In this document: one piece after another, positions 8,651-17,805 of the stretch
Position numbering within the stretch: position 1 is the first letter of the stretch
How the letters are laid out: each line of letters starts with the position of its first letter
Source: Fuscovulum sp.
Lineage (GTDB): Bacteria > Pseudomonadota > Alphaproteobacteria > Rhodobacterales > Rhodobacteraceae
Reading direction: 5' to 3'
DNA length: 64,000 bases
Assembly (NCBI GenBank): GCA_035192965.1
Contig: CP136571.1
Location: forward strand, 1,446,501 to 1,510,500
Position numbers and translations under genes: made by a program
Notes under the pieces: generated by a model
Database searches by the model: none
Told to the model about the DNA's origin: nothing
The model's input: the letters and a program-made list of their open reading frames with translations, nothing else

Positions 8651-10597
8651 TCAACGCATGTCTGGCGGCAGGGAGGCTGCGGTCAGTTCGGCAACGATGG
8701 CATCCAGCGTCATGGTTTGCGTCTGCGTCTCGCCCAGGCGACGGACGGAAACCGTGCGCTCCTCGACCTCTTTCATCCCGATGGCGAGGATGACCGGAAC
8801 CTTGCCCACGGAATGTTCGCGCACCTTGTAGTTGATCTTTTCGTTGCGCATATCCGCCTCGGCCCGCACCCCGGCAAGGGTCAGGGCTGTCACCACCTCT
8901 TCCACGAAGGGATCGGCGTCTGACACGATCGAGGCCACCACCACCTGACGCGGGGCGAGCCAGAAGGGCAGTTTGCCCGCGTGGTTCTCGATCAGGATGC
9001 CGATGAAGCGTTCGAAGGACCCAAGGCAGGCGCGGTGCAGCATGAAGGGACGATGTTTTGCGCCATCTTCGCCGATATAGCTGGCATCCAGACGTTCCGG
9101 CAGGTTCGGGTCAAGTTGCAGCGTCCCGCATTGCCAGTCGCGGCCGATGGCATCGGTCAGCACGAATTCCAGTTTCGGCGCGTAAAATGCCCCTTCGCCG
9201 GGGAACAGCTCGTAAGCGTAGCCGGCGGCCGTGCAGGCATTGGCAAGCGCGGCTTCCATCTTGTCCCAGATTTCATCCGACCCCACACGCTTTTCCGGAC
9301 GGGTGGAGAGTTTCACCCGCCACTTATCGAAGCCGAGGTCGGAATAGATCTTTGCCAGAAACTGGATGAATTTCTTCGATTCCGCTTCCACCTGATCGAG
9401 CGTGCAGAAGATATGCGCGTCATCTTGCGTGAAGCCGCGAACGCGCATGATGCCATGCAGCGCGCCGGACGGTTCATAGCGCGCGCAAGAGCCGAATTCC
9501 GCCATGCGGATCGGCAGGTCGCGATAGGATTTCAAGCCCACGTTGAAGATCTGCACATGGCAGGGGCAGTTCATGGGTTTGAGCGCGTTGACGACCTTTT
9601 CGCGTGCGCCCTCTTCGTCGACCTCCACGATGAACATGTTTTCGCGGTAGTTTTCCCAGTGACCCGACGCTTCCCACAGCTTGCGGTTCACGACCTGCGG
9701 AGTGTTCACTTCTACATATCCATCCCGGCGCTGCTGGCGGCGCATGTAATCTTGCAGCGTGGTGTAGATCGTCCAGCCATTCGGGTGCCAGAAGATCTGA
9801 CCCGGGGCTTCTTCCTGCATATGGAACAGGCCCATCTCGCGGCCCAGCTTGCGGTGGTCGCGCTTGGCGGCCTCTTCCAGCATCGTCATGTGGGATTTCA
9901 GGTCATCGCGGTTCTTGAAGGCCACACCGTAGATGCGTTGCAGCATTGGGCGTGTGCTGTCGCCCAGCCAGTAGGCGCCTGCGACATGTGTCAGTTTGAA
10001 CCCGTCAGCCGGAACCTGCCCCGTATGTTGAAAATGCGGGCCACGGCACAGGTCTTGCCAGTTGCCGTGCCAATACATCCGCAGGTCCTGATCGTCGGGG
10101 ATCTTGTTGACCAGTTCCACCTTATAGGGTTCGCCGCGCTGTTCGTAATAGGCCAGTGCATCCGCGCGGGACCAGATTTCCGTCCGCACGGGATCGCGGG
10201 CATTGATGATCTGCTTCATCTTGGCTTCGATCTGGCCAAGGTCATCGGGGGTAAAGGGCTCGGCCCGGTCGAAATCGTAGAACCATCCGTAATCGCGCAC
10301 CGGGCCGATGGTGACCTTCACATCGGGCCAAATCTCCTGCACGGCGCGGGCCATGATATGGGCAAGGTCATGCCGGATCAGTTCCAGCGCCGGACCGTCA
10401 TCCTTCATCGTGTTGATGGACAGGCGTGCATCGCTTTGGATCGGCCATTGCAGATCCCAATGCACGCCGTCCACCTGCGCGGAAATCGCCGCCTTGGCGA
10501 GCGATGGCGCAATAGAGGCGGCCACCTCGGCAGGCGTTACGCCCGCGTCATAGATGCGCGTGTTACCATCGGGAAATATCAGGGAAATCTGGGCCAT
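8651..10597 (-). CDS. thrS: Threonyl-tRNA synthetase
   Basis: A 648-residue class II synthetase that charges tRNA-Thr and edits mischarged serine. It has the TGS domain ([20 protein letters not shown]..), the editing domain with the HxxxH-like [11 protein letters not shown], and the zinc Cys in [10 protein letters not shown]. The class II motif 2 region is [15 protein letters not shown], and the anticodon-binding domain begins near [12 protein letters not shown] chose ATG at 10597, preceded by GAGGAGAG, rather than the 41-residue extension that has no family counterpart. No T-box is expected or seen in this clade. Confidence 0.97.
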   Translation of the reverse strand: MAQISLIFPDGNTRIYDAGVTPAEVAASIAPSLAKAAISAQVDGVHWDLQWPIQSDARLSINTMKDDGPALELIRHDLAHIMARAVQEIWPDVKVTIGPVRDYGWFYDFDRAEPFTPDDLGQIEAKMKQIINARDPVRTEIWSRADALAYYEQRGEPYKVELVNKIPDDQDLRMYWHGNWQDLCRGPHFQHTGQVPADGFKLTHVAGAYWLGDSTRPMLQRIYGVAFKNRDDLKSHMTMLEEAAKRDHRKLGREMGLFHMQEEAPGQIFWHPNGWTIYTTLQDYMRRQQRRDGYVEVNTPQVVNRKLWEASGHWENYRENMFIVEVDEEGAREKVVNALKPMNCPCHVQIFNVGLKSYRDLPIRMAEFGSCARYEPSGALHGIMRVRGFTQDDAHIFCTLDQVEAESKKFIQFLAKIYSDLGFDKWRVKLSTRPEKRVGSDEIWDKMEAALANACTAAGYAYELFPGEGAFYAPKLEFVLTDAIGRDWQCGTLQLDPNLPERLDASYIGEDGAKHRPFMLHRACLGSFERFIGILIENHAGKLPFWLAPRQVVVASIVSDADPFVEEVVTALTLAGVRAEADMRNEKINYKVREHSVGKVPVILAIGMKEVEERTVSVRRLGETQTQTMTLDAIVAELTAASLPPDMR

Positions 10598-10805
10598 CTT
10601 TGGCTCTCCTCGTCGGTTTGGCGCCCACGGAACGCCCGATTGCGGGTTATGTGCCGCTTTCCTGCGCGGGCGGGGCGGGATTGTCAACCGCCGCCACGGC
10701 GGGCGCCTTGCGCGGGTCACGCGCTGTTGCGCAGCGACCGTGCAGAGCGGGCTTCTGATGCCCCGGTGCGCCTGTTATGACGATGGCGCAAGACGGAGGC
10801 ATACG

Positions 10806-11552
10806 ATGACCGACACGTTCACCACCCCGCAAGGCCGCAGCATCGCCTATGTCCGCACGCCGGGGCAGGGGCCGGGGGTGGTGTTTCTGGGCGGGTTCAT
10901 GTCGGATATGACGGGCACCAAGGCGCAGTTCCTGCAAGACTGGGCGCGGATGCAGGGGCGGGCCTTCTTACGGTTCGATTATTCCGGGCATGGGCAATCT
11001 TCCGGCGCTTTTGAAGACGGGTGCATCGGCGATTGGGCCGAGGATGCGTTGGCCGTAATCAATACCCTGACCGAGGGGCCGCAGGTTTTGGTGGGCTCGT
11101 CCATGGGGGGCTGGATTTCGCTGCTGGTGGCGAAGGCAATCCCCGAACGCATTGCCGGCATGGTCGGTATCGCCCCGGCACCTGACTTTACCGAAGACAG
11201 CATGTGGAGCGGTTTTGACGAGGGGCAGCGTGCCGCCCTGATGCGGGACGGGCAGATTACCGTTCCATCGGATTATTCGCCCGACGGCTATCCGATCACG
11301 CGCAGGCTGATCGAGGATGGCCGCCGCCACCTTGTGCTGCGCGCGCCCTTGTCGCTGCCTTTTCCGCTTCGCATCCTGCAAGGCACGGCAGATACCGATG
11401 TGCCCCCTTCGGTGGCGCTGCGGCTGATGGACCACGCCGATTGCCCCGATTTGCGGCTGACATTGGTGAAGGGGGCGGATCACCGCTTTTCAACACCCGA
11501 TTGCCTTGCCATGATTGCTGCCAGTGTGGAAAACGTCAGCGGTGCAATGTGA
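10806..11552 (+). CDS. Alpha/beta hydrolase, ABHD10-like
   Basis: A 248-residue cytoplasmic serine hydrolase. The nucleophile elbow is GSSMGG (Ser99), preceded by the DYSGHGQSSG loop. The Asp is in GTADTDVPP and the His in GADHRFS, so the triad looks complete. The sequence resembles the bacterial relatives of mammalian ABHD10 (acyl-protein or glucuronide thioesterase); the natural substrate is unknown. ATG at 10806 gives the family N-terminus. It is the first of three hydrolase genes with overlapping ends (TGATG to the next), so they are probably one transcript. Confidence 0.88.
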   Translation: MTDTFTTPQGRSIAYVRTPGQGPGVVFLGGFMSDMTGTKAQFLQDWARMQGRAFLRFDYSGHGQSSGAFEDGCIGDWAEDALAVINTLTEGPQVLVGSSMGGWISLLVAKAIPERIAGMVGIAPAPDFTEDSMWSGFDEGQRAALMRDGQITVPSDYSPDGYPITRRLIEDGRRHLVLRAPLSLPFPLRILQGTADTDVPPSVALRLMDHADCPDLRLTLVKGADHRFSTPDCLAMIAASVENVSGAM

Positions 11553-12532
11553 TGCAGGCATTCGGAAAATGGCTTGGCCGGGGCTTGCTGGCACTGTTGG
11601 TCGGAATGGCGGTTCTGTGGTTTGCGGTGCCGCGCAGCGGGGTTGATCGGACCATCGCCTTTTCAGAAGCCGACATTCCCGCCGATCCCGAGGGCTGGAT
11701 CACCGCAAGGGAACAGCAATTTACCGACATCCGCCCCGGCGACGGCAAGCGCATCATCTGGGCTGGGGCGAAGGGGGAAAAGACCCCGCTGGCCATCGTC
11801 TATGTTCATGGATTTTCCGCAGGTCCCGCCGAAATCCGCCCCGTCCCGGATGAGGTGGCGCGGAACCTGGGCGCGAACCTGTTCTTCACGCGGTTGGCGG
11901 GGCATGGGCGCGACGGCAAGGCCATGGCCACGGCCAGTGCTGAGGATTGGCTGTTCGATGTGGCCGAGGCGATGGCGATTGGCCGCCGTTTGGGGGATCG
12001 GGTGGTCGTGATCGGCACCTCGACCGGGGGCACGTTGGCCGCGCTGGCGGCGACTGATCCGGCGCTGAATGGGGGGCTGGCGGGAACGGTGCTGATCTCG
12101 CCGAACTTCGGCGTGCAGGCGCCGGCGCAATGGGTGCTGGATGCGCCGTTCATCGAAAGCTGGGGCGATAGCGTGGCCGGGGAAACGCGCCGCTTTACCC
12201 CGCTGAACGTCGAACAAGGGCGGCACTGGACGACGGAATATCCGACAGCGTCGCTTTACCCGATGGCGCGGCTGGTCCGCGCCGGCCGCGCTGTCGATTA
12301 CGGGCAGGCTACGACGCCTGCACTGTTCCTCTATGCCCCGGCGGATCAGGTGATTGATCCCGACTATATCCCCCCTGTGATCGACGCCTGGGGTGGGCCG
12401 ACACAGGTGGAACTGCGCGAGATGCAGGGTGATGATGACCCGCTGTCGCACGTGATTGCGGGCGATATCATGAGCCCCGGCCAGACCGAAGCCGTAATCG
12501 CCATCATCACCGATTGGGCGCGGAGGCTGTGA
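11552..12532 (+). CDS. Membrane-anchored alpha/beta hydrolase (lysophospholipase-like)
   Basis: A 326-residue hydrolase with an N-terminal membrane anchor or uncleaved signal (WLGRGLLALLVGMAVLWFAV), which places the enzyme on the periplasmic face. The oxyanion-side motif is YVHGFSAGPAE, the nucleophile elbow GTSTGG (Ser157), the acid in APADQVIDP, and the final His probably in DPLSHVI. This is the pattern of monoacylglycerol lipase/lysophospholipase relatives. It overlaps the genes on both sides by one and four bases. Substrate unknown; membrane lipid turnover is a guess. Confidence 0.87.
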   Translation: MQAFGKWLGRGLLALLVGMAVLWFAVPRSGVDRTIAFSEADIPADPEGWITAREQQFTDIRPGDGKRIIWAGAKGEKTPLAIVYVHGFSAGPAEIRPVPDEVARNLGANLFFTRLAGHGRDGKAMATASAEDWLFDVAEAMAIGRRLGDRVVVIGTSTGGTLAALAATDPALNGGLAGTVLISPNFGVQAPAQWVLDAPFIESWGDSVAGETRRFTPLNVEQGRHWTTEYPTASLYPMARLVRAGRAVDYGQATTPALFLYAPADQVIDPDYIPPVIDAWGGPTQVELREMQGDDDPLSHVIAGDIMSPGQTEAVIAIITDWARRL

Positions 12533-13272
12533 CCGAACCGATCCTCTTTCTGCCCGGTCTGCTGTGCGATGCGCGGGTCTTCCTGCCGCAGATCGTGCAT
12601 CTGGGGGCAAGGCATCCGCTGCATATTGCCGTGCCTGCGCGGGGCGAAACGGTTGAGCAGATGTCAGAGGCGATCCTTGCCACTGCGCCGCCAAAGTTCA
12701 TTCTGATCGGGCACGGGCTGGGCGGTGACATCGCGCTGGATATCCTGCGGCGCGATCTGGGCCGGGATCAGGGCCGCGCCAGCCGCGCGGTGCTGATCAG
12801 CACCGATCCGCTGGCCGAACCCCCGGCGACTGCGGCAGCGCGCGAAGCGCGGATCGTTGCGGCCAAGGCCGGACGGTTGAAAGAGGTGGTGGCACAGGAA
12901 TATCCCGAAACTGCCTTCGCCCCCAGCGATTGGCGGGATGAGATCATGGCGCTGCTGCGCGACATGGCGCTGACGTTGGGCGAGGGGGTGTTTCTGCGCC
13001 AGAGCCGCGCCCTGCAACGCCGCCCGGACCAGCAAAAGACGCTGCGCCGCGCGAACCTGCCTTTGCTGATCATCGCGGGGGCTGAGGATCGGCTTGTCCC
13101 GGTGCGTCGTCAGGATTTCGCTGCGCAGCTTGCGCCTTATGGCAAGCTGACGGTGATCGAAGGCGCGGGACATTTGCCGATGCTGGAACAGCCCGAAACC
13201 GTCACGGCGGCCATCGAGGCATTCCTCAATGGCCCCATGATGCTGCGCTCTATTGCGAAGAAGCCAGGCTGA
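12529..13272 (+). CDS. Alpha/beta hydrolase-fold protein lacking the catalytic serine
   Basis: A 247-residue alpha/beta hydrolase. The GTG start at 12529 overlaps the previous stop (GTGA). The fold is clear: ILFLPGLLCDARVF at the N-terminus, acid in AGAEDRLVP, His in GAGHLPMLEQPE. The nucleophile elbow, however, reads LIGHGLGGDIALD, with glycine (about residue 63, codon GGG) where the family has serine (GHSxGG). Unless an unconventional nucleophile is used, the protein should not be a serine hydrolase; a binding or scaffolding role, or recent decay, are alternatives. Its 3' end runs 23 bases into the convergent phaZ gene. Confidence 0.85.
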   Translation: MTEPILFLPGLLCDARVFLPQIVHLGARHPLHIAVPARGETVEQMSEAILATAPPKFILIGHGLGGDIALDILRRDLGRDQGRASRAVLISTDPLAEPPATAAAREARIVAAKAGRLKEVVAQEYPETAFAPSDWRDEIMALLRDMALTLGEGVFLRQSRALQRRPDQQKTLRRANLPLLIIAGAEDRLVPVRRQDFAAQLAPYGKLTVIEGAGHLPMLEQPETVTAAIEAFLNGPMMLRSIAKKPG

Positions 13273-14527
13273 CCTTCGGTTTGCGCACTTTTGGCGGTTC
13301 TGCGTTCGCGTCGATGAAGTTCAGAACCAGCGGGCGGATGTTCAAACGCCAGCTCTTGCCTGCGAAGATGCCGTAGTGGCCAGCGCCGGGTTCCAGATGG
13401 CTGGCCTTTTTCGAATCGGGCAAACCCGTCAGCAGATCCAGCGCCGCCACGCATTGCCCCGGCGCGCTGATATCATCATTCGCGCCTTCGACGGTTTTCA
13501 CCGCCACCTGCGTGATTGCGCCGATATCCACCTTCTTGCCGTTCACGGTGAATTCGTTGCGCGCAATTTCGCGGTTCTTGAAGATACGCTCGACGGTCGA
13601 CAGGTAGAATTCCGCTGTCATATCCATCACGGCGAGGTATTCGTCATAGAAGCGGTTATGGGCATCGTGATCCGACGACTCCCCCCGCGCCGCGCGCATG
13701 ATCTGTTCTGCGAAGGCCTTGGAATGGCGTTCGGCGTTCATCGAGATGAAGCTTTGCAGCTGCAGAAGGCCCGGATAAACCAGCCGCCCGGCACCCTTGT
13801 ATTTGAACCCCACGCGCTGGATCGCGGTCTGTTCCAGCTGCCCCATCGTCACGCGGCGGCCGAAATCGGTGACCTCGGTCGCGGCGGCATCTGGGTCGAT
13901 CGGCCCGCCGATCAGCGTCAGGCTGCGGGGCTGTGCCGTCGGGTCTTCGGCGGCCAGATAGGCCGTGGCAGCCAGCGTCAGCGGCGCAGGCTGGCAAACG
14001 GCGATCACGTTCACCTCGGGCCCCAAGGCCCGCATGAAATCAACAAGATAGAGGGTGTAATCCTCGACGTCGAACTTGCCCGCAGAGACCGGAATGTCGC
14101 GCGCATTGTGCCAGTCGGTGACATAGACATCGGCATCGGGCAGCAGGGACGCGACGGTGGACCGCAACAGGGTTGCGTAATGGCCCGACATGGGCGCAAC
14201 CAGCATGATCTTGCGGGCCATCGGTGCGCGGCGGCGGACAAAGAACTGCACCAGATTGCCGAAGGGTTTTTCCACCACGGTCTTCACATCGACCAGATGG
14301 TCGGTGCCATCGGGGCCCACGATCGACCGGATACCCCAGTCGGGCTTGGCCACCATCCGGCGGAATGTCCGTTCCGTCACCTCGCCCCAGGCGGCCATCA
14401 GCGGCAGCACGGGGTTCATCGACATGGCAAAGGCGGGGTAGGACGCCATGGCACGCGCGGTGGCACCCAGCCACTCATTCGTGTTCCGGGTCGTCTCCAT
14501 AAGGTCATACGTGTACATGTACCGCAA
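13250..14527 (-). CDS. phaZ: Intracellular polyhydroxybutyrate depolymerase
   Basis: Mobilises stored PHB granules. The protein is about 425 residues and matches the PHB_depo_C-type intracellular depolymerases: it begins LRYMYTYDLMETTR, contains VTDWHNARDIP, and has the Cys elbow VIAVCQPAP that serves as nucleophile in this group. The start I favour is TTG at 14527, spaced properly after AGGAG; the alternative ATG is at 14518, and the longer frame overlaps the start of phaC. It is divergent from phaC, the standard alphaproteobacterial layout. Confidence 0.93.
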   Translation of the reverse strand: MRYMYTYDLMETTRNTNEWLGATARAMASYPAFAMSMNPVLPLMAAWGEVTERTFRRMVAKPDWGIRSIVGPDGTDHLVDVKTVVEKPFGNLVQFFVRRRAPMARKIMLVAPMSGHYATLLRSTVASLLPDADVYVTDWHNARDIPVSAGKFDVEDYTLYLVDFMRALGPEVNVIAVCQPAPLTLAATAYLAAEDPTAQPRSLTLIGGPIDPDAAATEVTDFGRRVTMGQLEQTAIQRVGFKYKGAGRLVYPGLLQLQSFISMNAERHSKAFAEQIMRAARGESSDHDAHNRFYDEYLAVMDMTAEFYLSTVERIFKNREIARNEFTVNGKKVDIGAITQVAVKTVEGANDDISAPGQCVAALDLLTGLPDSKKASHLEPGAGHYGIFAGKSWRLNIRPLVLNFIDANAEPPKVRKPKVSLASSQ

Positions 14528-14634
14528 GGCGAGTCTCCTGGTCCGGAAGGGGTGGTCGAACATATTCGCAGCTTCCCCCCCCGGACAGGCGGCGGTATGC
14601 TGCGTAGCGGCGAGGATAGGGGGGAATTTTTCGC

Positions 14635-16431
14635 ATGACAACGGAAGAGAACGACGCAGGCGAGCGACTCGTCAGATTGAACGAGAATCTTGCCAAGGTC
14701 GAAGAGTTGTCAGCCCGGCTCGTTTCCGCGATGGCCAAGCGCAAGCAGGTCGATACGGCGCTGAACGGCCCCTCGAACGACGTCTACATGAAGGCCGCCG
14801 CTGCCTATATGGCGGAAATGATGCAAAACCCCGCCAAGATCCTTGAGCATCAGATCAGCTACTGGGGCAAAAGCCTGAAGCATTATGTCGAGGCGCAGCA
14901 GGTGCTGGCCAAGGGCGAGCTGAAGGCACCGCCGGACCCGACCCCCGCAGACCGCCGCTTTTCCAACCCGCTGTGGCAGAGCCATCCGTTCTTCAACTAT
15001 CTCAAGCAGCAATACCTGATGAATGCCGCCGCGATCACCGAGGCGGTGGGTGACATGGAAACGCTGGATCCTGCTGATCGGCGCCGGGTGGAATATTTCA
15101 CGCGCCAGATCGTCGACATGTTCGCGCCGACCAACTTTCTGGGTACGAACCCGGATGCGCTGGAAAAGGCCGTGGAAACCGATGGCGAAAGCCTGGTGAA
15201 GGGGCTGGAAAATCTGGTCCACGATATCGAGAACAATTCCGGCGATTTGGTGGTGACACTGGCCGACCCTGAAGCGTTTCAGGTGGGTCAGAACATCGCC
15301 ACCACCCCCGGCGCGGTGGTCTATCGCAACCGAATGTTCGAGCTGATCCAGTACACGCCCACCACGGAAAAGGTCTATCAGACCCCGCTGTTGTTCTTTC
15401 CGCCCTGGATCAACAAATTCTATATCCTCGACATGAAGCCCGCCAGCAGCCTGATAAAATGGATGGTGGAACAAGGCTTTACCGTCTTCGTCGTGTCTTG
15501 GGTAAATCCAGATGCCAGCTATGCCGATGTTGGTTTGGATGATTACATCCGCGACGGATACCTGCGCGCCATGGCCGAGGTGCGCCGCATTACCGGCGAG
15601 GCGCAGATCAACTGCGTCGGCTATTGCATCGCGGGGACCACGCTGTCGCTGACGCTGGGCCATCTGGAAAAGGCGGGCGATACTTCGGTGAAATCGGCCA
15701 CGCTGTTCACCACCCTGACCGATTTCTCTGATCCCGGCGAAGTGGGGGTCTTCCTGAACGATGATTTCGTCGACGGTATCGAGCGCCAGTCAGCACAGGA
15801 CGGCATCCTGTCGCGGTTTTTCATGTCGCGAACCTTCAGCTTTCTGCGGTCGAATGACTTGATCTATCAGCCGGCCATCAAAAGCTACATGATGGGCGAG
15901 GCGCCGCCCGCCTTTGACCTGCTTTACTGGAACGGCGATGGCACCAACCTGCCTGCCAAAATGGCGGTGGAGTACCTGCGCGGGCTGTGCCAGAGCGACC
16001 GATTTGCCACCATCGGCTTTCCCGTATTCGGCCGCCCGATCCATCTGTCGGATGTCAAGCTGCCGCTCTGCGCCATCGCCTGTGAGACCGACCACATTGC
16101 CCATTGGCGCGGCAGCTTTAATGGCGTGAAGCAGATGGGATCGAAGGACAAGACCTTTATCCTTGCCGAAAGCGGCCATATCGCGGGGATCATCAACCCG
16201 CCGTCCAAGGGCAAGTATGGCCATTACACCAGTGATGCCCCGCTTGCAGGCGCACCGGAGGACTGGAAGGCTACGGCAACCTATACCAAGGGCAGCTGGT
16301 GGCCGCGCTGGGCAGAGTGGCTGGCAAAGCAATCGGGCAAAAAGATCAAGGCGCGCGCTCCGGGCGATTCGGGGGCCGAAATCCTTGCTCCGGCACCGGG
16401 CACCTACGTAACCTCTGTACCAAGCGGTTGA
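14635..16431 (+). CDS. phaC: Class I poly(3-hydroxyalkanoate) polymerase
   Basis: Polymerises 3-hydroxybutyryl-CoA into PHB at the granule surface. At 598 residues it is class I. The lipase-like box is GYCIAG with Cys331 as nucleophile, the catalytic Asp lies in CETDHIAHWRGS, and the general-base His in AESGHIAGIINPP. LLFFPPWINKFYILDM is the usual family block. The N-terminus is a variable helical region with heptad-like charge (NENLAKVEELSARLV). The ribosome-binding site is GGGGGG. Phasin and PhaR follow on the same strand, but with their own promoters. Confidence 0.97.
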   Translation: MTTEENDAGERLVRLNENLAKVEELSARLVSAMAKRKQVDTALNGPSNDVYMKAAAAYMAEMMQNPAKILEHQISYWGKSLKHYVEAQQVLAKGELKAPPDPTPADRRFSNPLWQSHPFFNYLKQQYLMNAAAITEAVGDMETLDPADRRRVEYFTRQIVDMFAPTNFLGTNPDALEKAVETDGESLVKGLENLVHDIENNSGDLVVTLADPEAFQVGQNIATTPGAVVYRNRMFELIQYTPTTEKVYQTPLLFFPPWINKFYILDMKPASSLIKWMVEQGFTVFVVSWVNPDASYADVGLDDYIRDGYLRAMAEVRRITGEAQINCVGYCIAGTTLSLTLGHLEKAGDTSVKSATLFTTLTDFSDPGEVGVFLNDDFVDGIERQSAQDGILSRFFMSRTFSFLRSNDLIYQPAIKSYMMGEAPPAFDLLYWNGDGTNLPAKMAVEYLRGLCQSDRFATIGFPVFGRPIHLSDVKLPLCAIACETDHIAHWRGSFNGVKQMGSKDKTFILAESGHIAGIINPPSKGKYGHYTSDAPLAGAPEDWKATATYTKGSWWPRWAEWLAKQSGKKIKARAPGDSGAEILAPAPGTYVTSVPSG

Positions 16432-16478
16432 TCTGCCGCGCAATTTCCGGTTGCACGACATATTCCGCCCGCGCAATG

Positions 16479-16526
16479 CTGCACTGCAGAAAAAGACTTG
16501 AATTGCTGCGGTGCAGCATGTATATC
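16479..16526 (+). promoter_or_regulatory. phaP promoter with two PhaR-type operators
   Basis: Two copies of CTGC-N3-GCAG occur at 16479-16489 and 16506-16516, the second extended to TGCTGC-GGT-GCAGCA (16504-16518). A good promoter is superimposed: TTGAAT (16498-16503), a 17-base spacer, TATATC (16521-16526). The second palindrome fills most of the spacer, so a bound repressor would block RNA polymerase. PhaR proteins of Paracoccus-type bacteria are known to bind TGC-rich sites before phaP and phaR. Confidence 0.8.
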
Positions 16527-16575
16527 TAGCGTCATCAGGAAGCGGGTTGCGACCCGGAACGCTAGGAGCGATGAA

Positions 16576-17025
16576 ATGACCAAGACCCCCGACCTCACCA
16601 AAGTCATGCAGGACATGATGGCTTCGTTCCCGGTCGACTCGTCGGCGATGCAGAACGCATTCAAGACCCAGGCCGCCATGGCCGAGAAACTGTCGAAAGT
16701 GGCTCTGGAAGCCGCCGAAAAATCGACCGAGATCACCGCAAAGTGGACCAAGGACACCTTGGCCAAGCTGAGCGACGTGTCCAAGGCCAAGACCGAGCCG
16801 ACCGACTACACCAAATCGGTGACGGACTTCGCTTCGGCCGCTGCGGAAATGGCTGCTGAAAACATGGCCGCCTTTGCCGAAGTGGCGAAGAAGGTTCAGA
16901 TGGAGACCGTCGAACTGATGCTGGCCGCTGGCAAAGACATCTCGGAAGACGCGACCGCCGCCGTGAAGAAAGCCACGTCGGAAGTGACCACTGCCGCGAA
17001 GAAAGCCGCTGCAGCAGCGAAGTAA
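16576..17025 (+). CDS. phaP: Phasin, PHB granule-associated protein
   Basis: A 149-residue amphipathic helical protein that coats PHB granules. It shows the phasin_2 style: no signal peptide, long Ala/Glu/Lys helices (AAAEMAAENMAAFAEVAKKVQ, METVELMLAAGKDI) and a lysine/alanine-rich tail (VKKATSEVTTAAKKAAAAAK) like other Rhodobacteraceae phasins. ATG at 16576 follows CTAGGAGCG. It has its own PhaR-controlled promoter and ends before a duplicated terminator, so high and separately regulated expression is expected. Confidence 0.93.
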   Translation: MTKTPDLTKVMQDMMASFPVDSSAMQNAFKTQAAMAEKLSKVALEAAEKSTEITAKWTKDTLAKLSDVSKAKTEPTDYTKSVTDFASAAAEMAAENMAAFAEVAKKVQMETVELMLAAGKDISEDATAAVKKATSEVTTAAKKAAAAAK

Positions 17026-17077
17026 TCCGCAAGGATTGTGCGCCGTTCGTACTCCTCCCTGTCGGACCGGCGCCATT

Positions 17078-17159
17078 GGGCGGGCCTTGCGCCCGCCCTT
17101 TCTTTTTGAATTTCCCCTAACGGGCGGGCCTTGCGCCCGCCCTTTCTTTTTGAATTTCC
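17078..17159 (+). terminator. Tandemly duplicated intrinsic terminator after phaP
   Basis: A 38-base sequence occurs twice without change, at 17078-17115 and 17122-17159. Each copy holds the hairpin GGGCGGGC-CTTGC-GCCCGCCC with a T-rich tail (TTTCTTTTT). The period is 44 bases. The exact identity implies a recent local duplication; the effect would be very efficient termination between the strongly expressed phasin gene and phaR. Confidence 0.9.
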
Positions 17160-17174
17160 ATGTCCTAAGCTTCT

Positions 17175-17199
17175 CTGCACTGCAGCCACTGCGGCTGCA
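17175..17199. promoter_or_regulatory. PhaR-type operator in front of phaR
   Basis: CTGC-ACT-GCAG (17175-17185), the same element as before phaP, overlaps a second palindrome TGCAGCC-N5-GGCTGCA (17181-17199), 21 bases before the phaR start codon. Autoregulation of PhaR is known in relatives and fits this position. Confidence 0.75.
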
Positions 17200-17220
17200 A
17201 AACGTAAGGGGAGGTGGCCC

Positions 17221-17784
17221 ATGGCCGATACCGACAAGCCGCTGTTGATCAAGCGCTATGCCAGCCGCCGTCTCTACAACACCGAGACGTCCGATTACGT
17301 GACGCTGGAGGACATCGCCGGTTTCATCCGGGCCGGGCGCGAGGTGCAGATCGTCGATCTGAAATCCGGCGATGATCTGACCCGCCAGTATCTGCTTCAG
17401 ATTGTGGCCGAACATGAATCCAAGGGCGAAAATGTGCTGCCCATCGGGGTGCTGACCGATCTTGTCCGGTCCTACACAACCGAGATTCAATCCGTGGTGC
17501 CTCAGTTCCTCGCCGCCTCGTTCGAGATGCTGCGTGATGGGCAATCCAAGATGATGGAAAATATCTCGTCCATCCCCAACCCCATGGCCGCGATGCCGGG
17601 GTTCGAGGCGATGCGCAAGCAGCAAGAGGTATTCATGCAGGCGTTCATGGGTGGCCTGCCCGGCTGGACCGGCGCGCCGCATGGCAAGGAAGAACCGGCA
17701 GCAGAGGCTGGTTCCAAGGATGAAGAACTGGCCCAAATCAAACGCCAGCTGGCCGAGCTTCAAAAGAAGCTGTCGAAACTCTGA
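17221..17784 (+). CDS. phaR: PHB synthesis repressor PhaR
   Basis: A 187-residue DNA-binding protein that represses phaP and itself and is released by binding nascent PHB. It has the conserved N-terminal PHB/PHA accumulation regulator domain (LLIKRYASRRLYNTETSDYV, then LEDIAGFIRAGREVQIVD), a middle domain with LAASFEMLRDGQSKMMEN, and a short C-terminal coiled coil (ELAQIKRQLAELQKKL). The ATG at 17221 follows AAGGGGAGG. The operators before phaP and phaR complete the circuit. Confidence 0.95.
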   Translation: MADTDKPLLIKRYASRRLYNTETSDYVTLEDIAGFIRAGREVQIVDLKSGDDLTRQYLLQIVAEHESKGENVLPIGVLTDLVRSYTTEIQSVVPQFLAASFEMLRDGQSKMMENISSIPNPMAAMPGFEAMRKQQEVFMQAFMGGLPGWTGAPHGKEEPAAEAGSKDEELAQIKRQLAELQKKLSKL

Positions 17785-17805
17785 CCGGGAAAGGGGGCGC
17801 GACCC

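Noticed and set aside
8981..10780. 599-codon open frame antisense to thrS
   Set aside because: It mirrors the codon structure of thrS in a high-GC genome, has no family motifs and crosses the thrS ribosome-binding site and terminator logic.
13253..14638. 461-codon frame on the plus strand over phaZ
   Set aside because: It is the complement of the depolymerase, which has the family start, the Cys elbow and correct length.
15790..17763. 657-codon open frame antisense to phaC, phaP and phaR
   Set aside because: It runs across three well-supported genes, their promoters and two terminators. Its composition (His, Gly and Arg-rich) is typical of a shadow frame.
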